Part shown: piece after piece, positions 38,814-50,289 of the stretch
Numbering within the stretch: the stretch's first letter is position 1
Layout: every line of letters begins with the position of its first letter
NCBI GenBank assembly: GCA_013368375.1
Contig: JAACJP010000024.1
Span: 496,001-560,000 of the forward strand
DNA length: 64,000 nt
From: Tricholomella constricta
Lineage: Eukaryota; Basidiomycota; Agaricomycetes; Agaricales; Lyophyllaceae
Reading direction: 5' to 3'
Notes under the pieces: generated by a model
Told to the model about the DNA's origin: nothing
Seen by the model: only the letters and a program-made list of their open reading frames with translations
The model's database searches: none
Program-made: the position numbers and the translations under genes

Positions 38814-40820
38814 CTAATCGTGTTTCGGGTCTGGCGACCAATTTGTGCCTTGTCTGTCCCTTCGCCAGAGTCGCGTTCCGTCTATGAAGAACCCTGTGGC
38901 GTAACGGATGAAGGTCGCGTACTGATCGTCAGACATATTATCAGGTCGCTTAAGGTCAGTCAACCATTGTCTTACGATGTTTATGCGTCGGTCCTGAGCG
39001 TCGGTTCTGGGCACGTCATATGACATGTCGGTCGGGTTCGCGTTAGGGTCGCATATTCCTGTATCGTCGTCGGTACGGATTCTAGGCTGTCGCGGAAGGT
39101 TGGTTGCAAGTTCGTGAGCTGTTAGGTCTGGTGGTATTGCATTGGTGTCGGCTGCCACCATCTCCTCCTGACTTGAGACCTGAGCCAGAGCGAAGGTCTG
39201 ATAAACATGTAATGGTGACGGTGGTTGGGGTAACGACTGGATAACGTGCATTAGGCTTTGCATTCGGTCGACCCAGTCTTCGAAGTCGGCCTCATCTTCG
39301 TCGTAAGTATCGGGTGGATCGCCGGGCTGTCTAGGGCGACGCGACAATCCGTCGGGGCCATGGAATGTGCCTTTAACGTGGACAAGCTCGAATGGAACAT
39401 AGTCGATGGGGACGAGGGGTTTAGCGGCTGCGATTGCTTCTACGATGTCGCCCTGCGCTGCGATCTGGTCGGGTCCGAACTCAAAGACGGCATCTTTACG
39501 GGTTAGTTTTATGAGGTGGTGCGCGCGGTGAGCGAAGTCTTTGACAATATTCTTAGTACTCCGACAGTTCCTAGGAAGGCGCAGTTCTGACAGTGTGGCG
39601 CAGGATGTCCATTTTCGCAATAACGTGAGGCGGTCCACATCGGGGACACGACCAGCCGGTGTGCAAACATGTCCCAGGACTTTGAATTGCGGCGCACATA
39701 TGACTAGCTTCTTGCCTGAAAAGGTACCGCCGCAGTATTTCATCCGTTGTAGAATTCGGTTGATGTTGTTGAAGAATTCCCATATTGCGAGGCGTACGTC
39801 GCGATTGTCGGGATGTGTTTTCGGTAGGCCTGTGTCGGGGTTGGGGTACCAAGTCGCGGGACCCTTGATAGGAGCATCATCGATATATGGCAGCGTGTGG
39901 TCGGGGATTTTGGGTTGCAGGATGTAATTGACATCGTCATGAAATATCGGGACGGAGTTGGTCCAGCCCATAGGCAGGGTTACGAGGCGAAGTGCGCCAA
40001 AAGGTGTTTGGAAGGTAGTGAGGTCGCGACACGATGGTGCGATCAATCGCTCGTCGTAACTGACGAATAGATCTAACATTGCACCACAAATGCGGCCGGC
40101 AAACTGTTCCGCGATGTGGTCTGGAATTGGAGTTACTCCTGAGTGTCGTATGGTGACGCGGTTGAGGGGTTCTAGGCTGTGGACGAGTCGGAGTTTGCCG
40201 TTTTTCTTTAGGGTACAGAACCAGCGCGACCGGTAACTGGAGTTGGATGGCTCAACGCCTGCTGCGAGCTTGGTTTTGATAATGTGGCAGACTTCGTCGT
40301 AGATGCCTGGGGGAATAGGGATGTTTCGTTCGATCCACGGGGTGTGAGCGACAACTGGGATATCAATGGGTGGGAAGAAGTCCGATCGGAAGCGACCACG
40401 CTCTGAGTCATCCCATGTGAACACGAGGTTTTGTTTACTCATGAGATCGTGCATTATAGCGCGTTCGGTATCGGTAAGGAATCCTGGATCGGTGATAGTT
40501 ATAATGGTGTCATCGGCAGAGCGCGTTTTGACGTTGGAGCAGGTGAGTACGTCGAATGGTCGGCCGAGGAGTATGTCGTATGCGGGGTTACAAATGACGT
40601 GCATCTGGAGGTAGAGAGTGACTTCGCCTATGGTGCATGGTACGTTTCGCGCTAGCCCGAGCGATGGGTCAGTCGTGCCGTTCGCGGATTGCATCTGGAG
40701 AACGATGGTTGGGTCGTATTTAACTCCTAATCCATGGCAGACCTCTTCCGACATCGTGATGATTTGACATCCGCTATCCACAATGCTTTCTATTTGTTCT
40801 CTTGCGTCGACCATCAGCAT
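38814..40820 (-). pseudogene. G1b pol: retropepsin and reverse transcriptase with RNase H deleted
   Basis: A single open frame of 668 residues. It starts with a retropepsin (ESIVDSGCQIITMSEE, then PAYDILLGRPFDVLTC), continues with connection and reverse transcriptase (WFCTLKKNGKLRLVHSLEP, LVTLPMGWTNSVPIFHD, LPYIDDAPIKGP), and then passes from PLVPIDY directly to VPFELVHVKGTFHGPDG, so the RNase H core present in G1a is gone without breaking the frame. The end (RRDRQGTNWSPDPKHD, stop) lies before integrase. The start ATG overlaps the gag stop (ATGCTGA). The protein would not complete reverse transcription unaided. Confidence 0.8.
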
Positions 40821-41970
40821 GATGGAGTTGGCGTCTTGGTCGCGTCCGCTAACGATCCGCTTGGCGCAATTGTAATCTGTGGCGGCGCACGCACATGCTC
40901 TTCTTGTCGTCCGATGGCGCTCGTTCCATGGAGAATGTGTTCAGCTGCTGCGCGGATTTTGGTGTCATACGGGTCATCGGGGTGGTGGTTCGGATTTAAG
41001 ATTTCGAGTCGGCGATGGATTTTCGACCATAAGTCGGGCTGAAACGCGCGGCAGAATTGGCTGTCGCGCTCGTTTCTCGAAAGTTGGTCCTTGCTGACAA
41101 GAAATTGAGTGATAGGCAGGAACCGTCGGTAATATTCTCCGAGATCGCTGTTGGATTGGATCCCTAGTCGGTGTCGTTCTCTGATCAGATGGTCGAGGTC
41201 AGCCATCGAGTACTTTCTTTCCTCGCTAGCTCCTGGGTAAAGTGCCATTATTGCTTTTCGCCAGTCGTCGTGGGCGCCGTTGGCGAGCTCGTCGAGTTGT
41301 TCCCATAGGTCGGCCGTATCGATATCGGTGTATCGCGTGGCGTGCATCTTTTTTTCTTGTTCGTCTAAGACCTTACATTTGGTGAAGAGGTGATCCAAGT
41401 CTGAGAAGTACCGCCGTAGTTCGCGCGCGTGTTCGGGTGAGAACGTCGGTGCCGAACTTTGTCCGCGTGCAGGCATTGGCTTTATAACGATCGGTGGTTG
41501 TGCCACAGATGTTGGTCTCTGAAGAGGGGACGGAGAGGGGGAATATGATGGTGAGGAAGAATATGAGGTTTCTGGTGTCGTAGGTAATAGGGGAGTGAGT
41601 CTAAATTCTACTCCTTGGTCGGTAGTAGGGAGTTCCGACGCAAAGGGGTTGGAGTCTGAGTTGGTTCGGGTGTTGGGGTAGGTGATGGTAGATCTGATAG
41701 AGGGCTATAGAAGAGGGGACTGAGGTCGTTGTGGATCGCACGATGTGGGGTTACTGAGTGAAAGAGCGGGGAGAGGGATTCTGAGTCGGTGTCGGCCTCT
41801 CCGAAGACAGCGTGGATTTCGGCACGAAGGGTTCGGGCTCTCGTTTCTTGTCGAGTTTCTGGCGGAATAGTCACCGCGTCGTAGGTTTTTACGAAGAAGT
41901 GGAAGAAGGTTGCGTGTTCGGCGGTGGTTTTTACCCTCGCGGTGGGCTCCATCCTTTTAGCCCTGCACAC
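40814..41970 (-). pseudogene. G1b gag
   Basis: 40814-41506 encodes a gag-like core: FSPEHARELRRYFSDLDHLF, DTADLWEQLDELANGAHDDW, LIRERHRLGIQSNSDLGEYY, FCRAFQPDLWSKIHRRLEIL. No zinc knuckle is seen. The N-terminal part (41608-41970; FFHFFVKTYDAVTIPPETR and a Pro/Ser/Thr-rich tail) is in another frame, so a frameshift lies at about 41510-41610. The gag stop overlaps the pol start codon. Confidence 0.65.
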
Positions 41971-42000
41971 TTGCGTGTTTGGGAACTTTTAACACTTCTC

Positions 42001-42927
42001 GCCCCCTATAGTTGTTAGTTGTTTTGTTGTTGTGTACAGCACCTACAGGCCTTCTAGGTCTATCATTCTGGTTTTGGATGAAGGTAAGGACGATCTGACT
42101 TGATATTAGTCGAACCGACGGCGACGCGACGAGCGCGATAAGATACGATCATTCCCAGCTGGAATAGGTCGGCGACGCGACTGCTTGTGTCGGTAGCGCG
42201 ACAACGAGATGAACGATGTCAATACGGAGAACTCACGGGTTCGGGCGACGAGTACGAGCGGACAGATACGGGGTTACGAGTTTTTACGACGGTGGCGACA
42301 GTTGCGGCGGGTTGCAACGAGTTTATACGACGAGAACGGTTCGGAGACGACAGAGAACGGTTTTTGAACTGTTAACTCTGAATATGAGGGAAAACGCGGG
42401 CTATAATTCACTGGGGGACTGTAGATACTACATGGGATTGTTTATATGATAAAGTCAGATCACCGACTCTTCGTGCGACCATGCAGGCATTTCACGTTAG
42501 GTTGTCGCCAAGTCTGACACCGCGCGGCGCGTTTCTGAGGGCAAGTCGAGTGTGGCACGTTATTGATCGGATAGTGTCGGATCGGATACGTGATCAGGGC
42601 AGTCGGTGATTACGGGACTCCGTGGGTTAGTCGGATCTGTGCCGTGAATAGGAGACGGAGTGGCTTTGTCGGTAAATGCATCATGGGTAAGGCGCCAAGT
42701 CGGGTATTTGACGTTTTGACAGACGAATGTGCGTAGTCGCTTGGTGACTACACGGTTACTCCGATCTCCGGCGCCCGAGAGCAAGATCGGCCGAGTTGAG
42801 TAGGTCGCGTTTGGTCGGGAGTCGGTCGGCGAGTTGGTTGGCGAGTCGGTCGATGTTGTTGCGTGCGTCTTTGGGCAGTTTACTGTGGTCGGAACGTCGG
42901 ATCAGTGACCAGCCGAAGAGGGTGCAT
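42001..42927. other. Non-coding, possible 5' leader or LTR of G1b
   Basis: GC-rich, many TCGG/CCGA motifs, no convincing reading frame. If G1b has a 5' LTR it should lie here, but I found no matching 3' copy. Confidence 0.3.
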
Positions 42928-44394
42928 ATCAGCGGAGGATGACTTTCACCATTGGGTGATCCCAACAAAGGTGAATGACAGCCGCCTGACTACTGCAGCA
43001 GCCGTCCAGTGGCCATTTGCCCCTGCCCCTGCCCCTGCTCCCCATGCCCCCACTGCACTGGCCCTTAGGCTGCTCCCCTAGGGCATTCCAACAGAGGTAG
43101 ACCAGATGTGCAACCGAACGCTGCCAACAATGACTTCTGCTTCTGGTACAAGAGGAAGGGCCACTTCTCCTGTGACTGCCCCTTGTACTGGGACATTTGC
43201 CACTTGCTTGACAATGAGCTGGAAGAGCTCATCATGGAGTGTCTAGCCTGCAAGGATGCAATCCTCCCTGACCTGACTCTATCGTCAGCTGGCGCAGTCG
43301 CCTCCAACACTGAAGAGGGTTTTTAGTTGCATAACAGGTGGCGTTGTCTAGTTGTATTTGGTTTTGCCCCCTATCCATAGAATATGCCAATACACCTAAT
43401 GTTGTTGCTATTTCTATGGGTGAACCAACCAACAAAGACATACAGAACCCTTCAGACCAAATCACGCCAATTGCAGACACCAAGCCAATTGCTCCATCAT
43501 GTCATGGTCTACCCCGATGGAGAAAAGCGCCTCCCTGGTTGCATCATAGTCGCTGCCACCCCCTTCCCCAGATCCTTGTGGCTGAATATTGAACTGGAGA
43601 CCACTGACACCTAGGAGTCACACACCATCACTACACTGATGGATAGCAGAGCGACTGGCAGTTTCCTCAATGCTGCCTTTGTCATGAAACACAAACTCAC
43701 GACCAAGGTGCTCAGTCAGCCATCTCTGGTTTACAATGTCGAATGCACTCTCAATGAGGGCGGCTCTGTTTTGTGCATCATAGAAGCTGTCCTGTACAAC
43801 GGTTATACTGAACAAGCCGTGTTCGGGGTTGCTCAGCTAGGCAAGCACAACATGATACTCAGGTTCAACTGGCTTAAAAACCACAATTCCGAGATCAACT
43901 GGACGACTCGAGAGGTGAAGATGAGCCACTGTCCCTTGCACTGTGACACCTGCAAGGACAAAGCCAAAGCCAAATGGCATGCCCACACCAAGGTGCGTGC
44001 AGCAATCTGCACTTGTCAGACTGATGGTGTCCTGATGCTTGAGCCCGATCTGTGAGCCCCGACTAGTCAGTATGTCAAGGAAAACTCTGATGCCAATGAA
44101 TTCCTTCCCTATACCCCAATTTTGGAGGAACCTGACCCAGAGTCTGATGACTTTCTTATAGAGACCTTCTGAATGGTGATTGCATCTTTGCAACTGTGAT
44201 CTACCTGACTCCGACCGCCAAACACATTTGAGCCAGTCAAACAATGTCGCAGCGACTTGCTGAAGCACACACTGTGAACTCTGTGCCCAAGTTGTTCCGT
44301 GATGCCATCCTGATGGTCGCTCTACCTTGCCAACTTTGATTGTGCCCTCCACCATCGTCCGGGATGCAGCATGGGCAAACCCAATGCACTGTTG
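42928..44394 (+). pseudogene. CpG-depleted old copy of the chromodomain Gypsy element (left part)
   Basis: Matches the intact element from about 29616 onward. 43108-43326 retains a gag knuckle with its first Cys changed (DFCFWYKRKGHFSCDC) and ends EEGF, stop; 43339-44055 retains the pol start and protease (MDSRATGSFLN where the intact element has LVDSGATGSFLN). From about 44312 the sequence jumps to the RNase H end (equivalent of 32316), so the reverse transcriptase is deleted. Differences are dominated by CG to TG or CA. The copy is split at 44394 by a DNA transposon and resumes at 51342. Confidence 0.85.
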
Positions 44395-44556
44395 TATGGC
44401 AACAGGGACAGACCAGCTTGCTAACCGACGGTCAAACCCGTATTTCAAGCTCCGCCGAGCGCCAAACAATGCCAGGGTCCGAACCAGTTCATCTGATGAT
44501 TTCGCGATAATCGGGACCTTCGCCGCAGTTTGCTCAGCCTCTCAACTACAGTCCTC
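44395..44556 (+). repeat. Left 162-bp terminal inverted repeat
   Basis: Reverse complement of 51180-51341 with no difference seen. Starts TATGGCAACAGGGACAGACC and ends CTACAGTCCTC. Confidence 0.95.
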
Positions 44557-44572
44557 AATGTTGTGTCTCAAT

Positions 44573-46743
44573 TTCAGAATGCTATTTCGCTGCAGCAGTT
44601 ATTTGGCTCTGAGTACCCTAAGCCGGTGATCCCAGTAAGTTGTTGTATCAAAACAGTGGACTGTTCTATCGGACATCTAGCAAGTGATTAAGGCAGCCCG
44701 TGTTTCTTAACATTGCGTGCCATGGTTAATATTCTAGGTCTGGATATCGCGAATTGGACCCAGCAACATGCACTAGAATACGTCTCGATCCTGAGGAAAA
44801 GTACGGGTCGGGTTTCATGAAAACATGCACATCACACATGTAAGTCATGAGGCCGTCATTTTCGACTACTTATATCCAAACCGCGCATTAGGAACAGACC
44901 CAGACATTCGAGTACCACTCGAGTTCTCCTTATGCCTCGCACAAATCAATACAAGCCTATACGTACGTCTTTGTTCCTTTTCAGACCTTCATTTTCGAAG
45001 CTCTGAACTGTTCAAGCCTCGCCGGAGGAGGATCTTTATCATTGGGTCCGCCGTTACTGGCGTTTTGGTTTACCGGACAACAGAATCGTCGAACATACAC
45101 TCGAACACTTTGATAAGGAGAAGTATGGATTTAGGTGAATATTTTTATCTGCATAAGAAACTTTCCACAGCTAAATCTCTCAGTGTCTCGTCATTAAAGA
45201 GAGTTCGGGCGAAGTTGGGGCTCGTAGGAACACGCAAACGAAATGCGTCCTTTGAAGAAATCGCGCCGTTTCTACTGGAAATCCGAGAACGATTCCCAAC
45301 CATGGGTGCCCGGCAAATGGTTACCGTCTTGCGGCATGATTACGAACTCAAGGTTCCCGAGTGCGTAGCCTTGTGTACGCAAATTCATTGTCATTGATGG
45401 CTATTCTCAGACAGCGCCTGTTGGAACTCTTCAGGGCGACCGAACCGGAAGCCATCAATGCACAGAAATCCCTCAAATTTCGGCGGAAGCGGTTTTGGGC
45501 AGCGGGTGTGATGGATATCTGGGCCATTGATCAGCATGACAAGTGGCAGCGGTTTGGGTTGTGGATGCATTGTTCAATAGATCCATATCCTGGCCGCGTG
45601 GCGTGGCTGAAAATCTGGTGGTGTAATCGGAACACTCGACTTATCAACAGCTATTACATTGCAGCAGGACGAAGCGTTGGTGGTAAGTATATCTGTCTCT
45701 CCCCACACTGCAATTGTTTACCAGGCATATTGCACTAGGCATTCCTCTCATCACTCAAAGTGATCGCGGACGCGAAAACAATGGGGTGGCAAATATGCAT
45801 ACATCGCTTCGCCACCGTCTGGACCCCAGCCTCAGTGACACACTGCAACATCGATGGTGCATTGACAAGAAAAATATCAAGCCTGAGGCGCTTTGGTCAC
45901 AGCTCCGTCGCCAATTCACACCAGGATTCGAGAAAAGGCTAGACGAGGGGTTGAATAATGGATGGTATGACCCTAACAATCCAATTGAGAAGTATGTATC
46001 CCTTCTAATGGGCTATTCTTGCTGCTAACGTCCACGATCTCAGACTATTATTTCGATGGCTTGCCATACCCTGGCTCCAGGCCGAGCTCGATGCTTGGAC
46101 TTTGCGCTATAACTCTAGCTCCCGGCGCGCCGACAAGCACAAAATCCTTCCTCAAGGTATTCCTGACCTAATTCACGAGAAACCCGGCCACAGTGGGTCA
46201 AAGAACTTTATGGTACAATTCACGCACATGTTCAATTTCAAGTTTCTTATCTATCACATGCTCTTTCTTCAGGTCGTTGTATCTCCAGAACTTTTCGATG
46301 AAATCAAAAAAGAATGGGCTCCTCCTAATGATCCCGTTTTCCGACTTGTACCTTCAACATTTGACAACCAAGCATCTGCTTTGTATGCAGCTATCGGACA
46401 TCCTACAGTATCATCTTCCACATTTTGGCCAGTCTACCAGGAGATGCTAGACGCATTTCATGCACTTCCTCGTGACCCCATCCTTGCAGCAGCTCTACTT
46501 ACTGCTAATTACGGTGAGGAGAATGACGTACCGCTTATGGCTGGGCTCAGAGAGCTTCGGCACGGTGACAATGTTGTTGGGCAGCATGGTTACATTTATT
46601 ATGGTGGTTTAGAAGATCCTGGCTTGCCTCCAGGAGCTGATTTCGATGGTGATGATGAAGGCCCAGAGGGTGGCGGCGCTCAAGATGATGATGATGATGG
46701 ATTAGCTGTAGATCTCCGAGAATATGCAGACTTTAGTGATTAA
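44573..46743 (+). CDS. Integrase-core (DDE) transposase, multi-exon
   Basis: Clear exons: about 45030-45360 (DLYHWVRRYWRFGLPDNRIV; then VRAKLGLVGTRKRN, IRERFPTMGARQMVTVLRHD), 45411-45682, 45739-45991, 46044-46212 and 46273-46743, with GT...AG introns of 50-60 bp between them. The catalytic core reads AGVMDIWAIDQHDKW (first Asp), GIPLITQSDRGREN (second Asp) and KKNIKPEALWSQLRRQF (probable Glu), as in integrase-like DDE enzymes widespread in mushroom genomes. The C-terminus is acidic. The N-terminal exon(s) upstream of 45030 are uncertain, and the join near 45130 may need a frame change. It would cut and rejoin the element ends. It is co-oriented with the two following genes. Confidence 0.75.
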
Positions 46744-46832
46744 TAGCATATCTCATTCACACCTGTCACATCTCATTTTCGCTTGCCGTTTCTCTTACTC
46801 CACTCTCAGCTCATTACTGGCCACGTCACCAT

Positions 46833-48142
46833 ATGTCTGGAGAGACAACTCAATATGCAGCCGATTTTACGGGCGTCGACAACAGTGCTTCGATGCATTG
46901 TGGACGTGAACAATGTGCTACGAAGACATTTCCTGGCGGAACAAAGATGAAGCAATAATCCCAAAGAGCCAGCTATCAGTACTACATGCAGAAGGCTACA
47001 ACAAAATGTCAGTCCCCGAGTGCCATGCCCACGGAAAATTATCGGAAAGAAATTCGCAAACAAGTTTCGAGCGCACAGCGAGGACGTGAGTTTTTCTTTT
47101 ACCTTGAAGGCTTTCAACAGCTCACGGAGTGCAGAGGGAACAAATGTAGTTCAAGCAGTGGGCACCAGTGCATATGCAGCGCCGTTTCAAGCAGGATATA
47201 TCATTGGGACATCAAATGGTCCTATGCGGGTGGGAGGGCCATTGATACAGCTACCTGGCCTAACTCCACCACATGCTATGGGGCAGATGCCAACAGCCCG
47301 ACCAGTTCAAGCAGGAAGTTCTGGTTACACCAGCAATCACGCCGCATACTATGCAACACGGCAGTCACTGGCGCAGAAGGCGTATGCAACAAATGGTGGA
47401 AACGTATATTCAACTTACGCAGAACATTCCCCATGACGGACGGACACAAGCTCGAAATCTGACAATGGAGATTGCGTGCCTTGTTTGGGCACGTGTACTC
47501 CTTGATCTTGTATATGTCTTCATCGAGAAATGTGTATCGACAAAAGGCCAGCCACAGTTCGACATTCCTCAGCTTAGATTTGTCGAGGCTGCTCTGGCTG
47601 TTGAAGATGCAGATAGCAGTCGGGAAAGCCGTGTCTTCTTGGTGGAAGAGGTTATTGGGGGTGCAAGCGAAGGGTCATTCCGCAAGTACATGAACAATGT
47701 CTCTCCAGTTCCCCTCCCATTATCAGACGAAGCAGACAAGGAGCGCGCACTTTTCCTTGCCTTCAGCCAACATGTTCAGTATTTCAAGACCAAAAAGATG
47801 GCTTTTATATCGGACTACCAAGGTGTGTGGCTTCCTATCGTATTATTATGACATTCATCCCACTGATCTCTATGTAGGAGGCAGATTGCTTAGTGATCCA
47901 CAGATTGTGACAAATAGGTGAGTGATACTACCGCTGCCTCTTGTCGTGAAGTGCGCAAAGTTCTTATGATTTTTTTAAGCGCTCTTGGTGTTATTTTTGC
48001 CGATGGCAATGTTCCGTCCAGCCACGAGAATTTCGAAATCAACCACCGATGCAACCACTTCTGTGACTTTTTTGAAGACCCAACTGACTATGATGTCTGG
48101 GAGTCGCATGCGTCAACTCTTCGCCCCGACATCTTTACTTAG
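46833..48142 (+). CDS. Alpha-kinase (atypical protein kinase), transposon cargo
   Basis: The kinase domain is recognisable from about 47455: IACLVWARVLLDLVYVFIEK, SRVFLVEEVIGG, FLAFSQHVQYFKTKKMAFIS, DYQ, then an intron (47823-47877), GGRLLSDPQIVTNS, a second intron (47918-47979), LGVIFADGNVPSSHENF, and NHRCNHFCDFFE. The DPQI box, the GNV glycine-rich motif and the H-C-H-C zinc-binding cluster are hallmarks of alpha-kinases. The N-terminal half (47020-47436) is low in complexity (Gly/Pro/Ala/Thr) and joins the kinase domain by a frame change or intron near 47430. Upstream ATG at 46833 (MSGETTQYAADF, CGREQCATKTFPGG) may start the gene, but the splicing there is unclear. Targets are unknown; it lies between transposase and TET/JBP genes. 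Confidence 0.7.
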
Positions 48143-48766
48143 TCTGGTTTAGTTGCACACATGTTGACTTTCCTCGCGTCCTTCTTTCCTTATTTCATCC
48201 CTCTGCAATTATCTATTCCTCACATTCCTTAAATCAATTGCGCTCTTTAGTTACCTTACAACAGATTATTCCCTTCATTTACGCCCCTTATTCCAACCAT
48301 CCATATAGCCCCGTTATCCTCCAACATTATATTTACGTCCCATACAGTGGGATATAATGGTTGACTTATCTAATGATGTTTTTACTCAAGTAACGGACAT
48401 GTGATGCAGTGGCCCTCGCCACTACCCACCACAGTCTTACTTGGGCCCGCCTCCCACCGGCAAGAAACGTAGTAAGGAACTTGTGTTTTCGTCTGCTTTT
48501 TACCGCTGCCATGGGGCAGGCAGCTCGTAGACTCCAGGACTACACCAGGTCCGAGTACGCACGCTGATTGCCCCATGACAGTTGTAAAAAACAGATCCTT
48601 GCGTTCTGCCTGACCTGCACTAAAACGCGCCCTCAGACATATATTGATGAAGCCGCCAATTTTTTTGGCCCGCAGCGTATGTTTCCTCCTTCTCCATCTC
48701 GCGTTTTTTGCCATGATATTGGTGCACCTGCAGACGCGCTCTGGGGCAGAGTTTTCGCCGTTTCAA
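48143..48766. other. Intergenic region between alpha-kinase and TET/JBP genes
   Basis: No coding sequence recognised. It should hold the promoter of the dioxygenase gene; no clear TATA element was assigned. Confidence 0.4.
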
Positions 48767-50289
48767 ATGTCGGTCGTTGAAGCCCCGGCATTCAGCCTCC
48801 CCAATGCCCTCAAGTTATCTCTGGTGGAAGAAGATCGCGAGGATGATGTATTTTCTGCTCGCTTGCCACTGAACGATCATCGCACTAAATCCTTGACTTC
48901 ACAGATATCTCATTCGAGCCACTCCAACTCAACTCTCCTGGCACCCCCACCTCCTGGAGCTGCCGCTTCAGCCAAGCGTCCGCGATCTCCATCGGTTGAT
49001 GCCGACAACGGTCGGTGCGCAGCGTCTGAAAATACCCATGTGAAGAATCTGCTTCCCGGCCGCCACTGCAACACTCGGCGTAATCGAAACGCACGCGTTC
49101 ATGGGAAACGTCAGCGCCGACGCGATGCTGCCGCCAAAGAGCAGGGCCATCACGTCCTGCAGCCCGCCATTGCAGCCACTCATGTCGACAGAGCAGTGCC
49201 CATCACCACCTCACTCAAGGCCGCGGCGCTGCCTACCACCAGCTGCGGATATCTGGCCCTCAACTCATTGCCCGGCGAAGGCGCCTCCTTCAAGTCACTT
49301 CAAGAGGCGTTGGATGCCGGCTGCCGCTTGATCGAATGGGATGGCATGTATGTTGCAATCTTGCATTCAATTCTCCATGCGATTGACTGCTTCTTAGCAC
49401 CCCTATGCCGTTTCTGGACCGCGAGGGTCGAATCTTTGGCGGCGGCATCGGTCAACGATCCGAGCTATGCGGAATCCTGCCGACGGGCCTATGAGGCCAT
49501 CATGGAAGAGGGCCGGCGCGCCAATTTTTCCGACGCAGAACACAACCACCGCCGAGGAAACTTTCCCGCCATTAACGTCGGCGTCACCATGGCGCCTGGT
49601 GCTGCTCATCCCACTAATCTCGGCCTTGGTCCTCACAAAGGCATGGCCCAGCGTCTCCTCAACAACCCAGACATCATGCGGATCGCGCACTTCGCTGATG
49701 GTGAGTTTGCACCCGTTGGTCTCATCACTGCGTGCCCATTATTTCTCGCCTAGGAGCATTCAACCTCTGGGCGCCCAACATCCATCAGCGCTATCGCAAC
49801 CACCTGAACCCTCTTTTTGATCGACTTCCCGACCTTCATAAAATTTTTCCCCGAAGCATTTTTCCTGCAGCCGCGATCAACTTTGGCGGCAACGTCTGGA
49901 CAAAGTCGCATCGCGACAGCAAGAATGCAGCAATCGGATGGTGTGGAATACAGTCACTCGGGCCTTTCGATCCCAAGAAAGGTGGCCACCTTGTGCTCCC
50001 AGACCTCAAAATTGTCATCGAGTTCCCACCGGGCTCACTCATATTCATCCCATCGGCAACGTTGACGCACGCTAATATCCCTGTGCAACAGGGTGACAGT
50101 CGCGTCTCATTTATACAGTACTGCGGTGGCGGGTTGCTCCGCTTTGTCGACAATGGCTTCTGTACGGAAAAGCAGCTTATGATGAACGATCCGGAGGAAT
50201 ATCGGCGGATGTGCCAGCTCAAGGCTGGGCGGTGGGAACGAGAAGTGAAGCTCTACCAGAAGCTAGAAAATATTGTATGTAAAGTCTGA
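48767..50289 (+). CDS. TET/JBP-type 2OG-Fe(II) dioxygenase, transposon cargo (one possible frameshift)
   Basis: Exon 1 (48767-49347) has a basic Arg-rich region (RRNRNARVHGKRQRRRDAAA) and FKSLQEALDAGCRLIEWDG. Intron 49348-49397. Exon 2 opens TPMPFLDREGRIF, as expected for the family, but NDPSYAESCRRAYEAIMEEG downstream is in another frame, so one extra base lies at about 49435-49455 in a GGCGGCGG run: real damage or a sequencing error. Intron 49701-49753. The catalytic exon has AAAINFGGNVWTKSHRDSKN (HxD), GWCGIQSLGPFDPKKGGHLV, IEFPPGSLIFIPSATLTHAN (distal His) and SRVSFIQYCGGGLLRFVD (2-oxoglutarate Arg). Relatives oxidise 5-methylcytosine in DNA. The ATG at 48767 was preferred to 48644, which would add a hydrophobic leader unlikely for a nuclear enzyme. 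Confidence 0.8.

Larger units (their letters stand above)
38280..42000 (-). mobile_element. Ty3/Gypsy-type retroelement, copy G1b (gag and pol)
   Basis: Minus-strand element, same family as 1-2395. Gag (40814-41970) and pol (38339-40820) can be read. Pol has two internal deletions relative to G1a: about 330 bp removing RNase H (junction near 39400) and about 250 bp removing the part of integrase between the zinc-binding and catalytic regions (junction near 38725). I could not identify LTRs on either side, so the outer borders are approximate. Confidence 0.8.

Noticed and set aside
38200..42930. LTRs around Gypsy copy G1b
   Set aside because: Candidate regions at both sides were compared by eye and no convincing direct repeat with TG...CA ends was found.
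48644..48766. Signal peptide or membrane segment on the TET/JBP protein
   Set aside because: The hydrophobic stretch depends on an upstream ATG; the family is nuclear and 48767 gives a plausible start.
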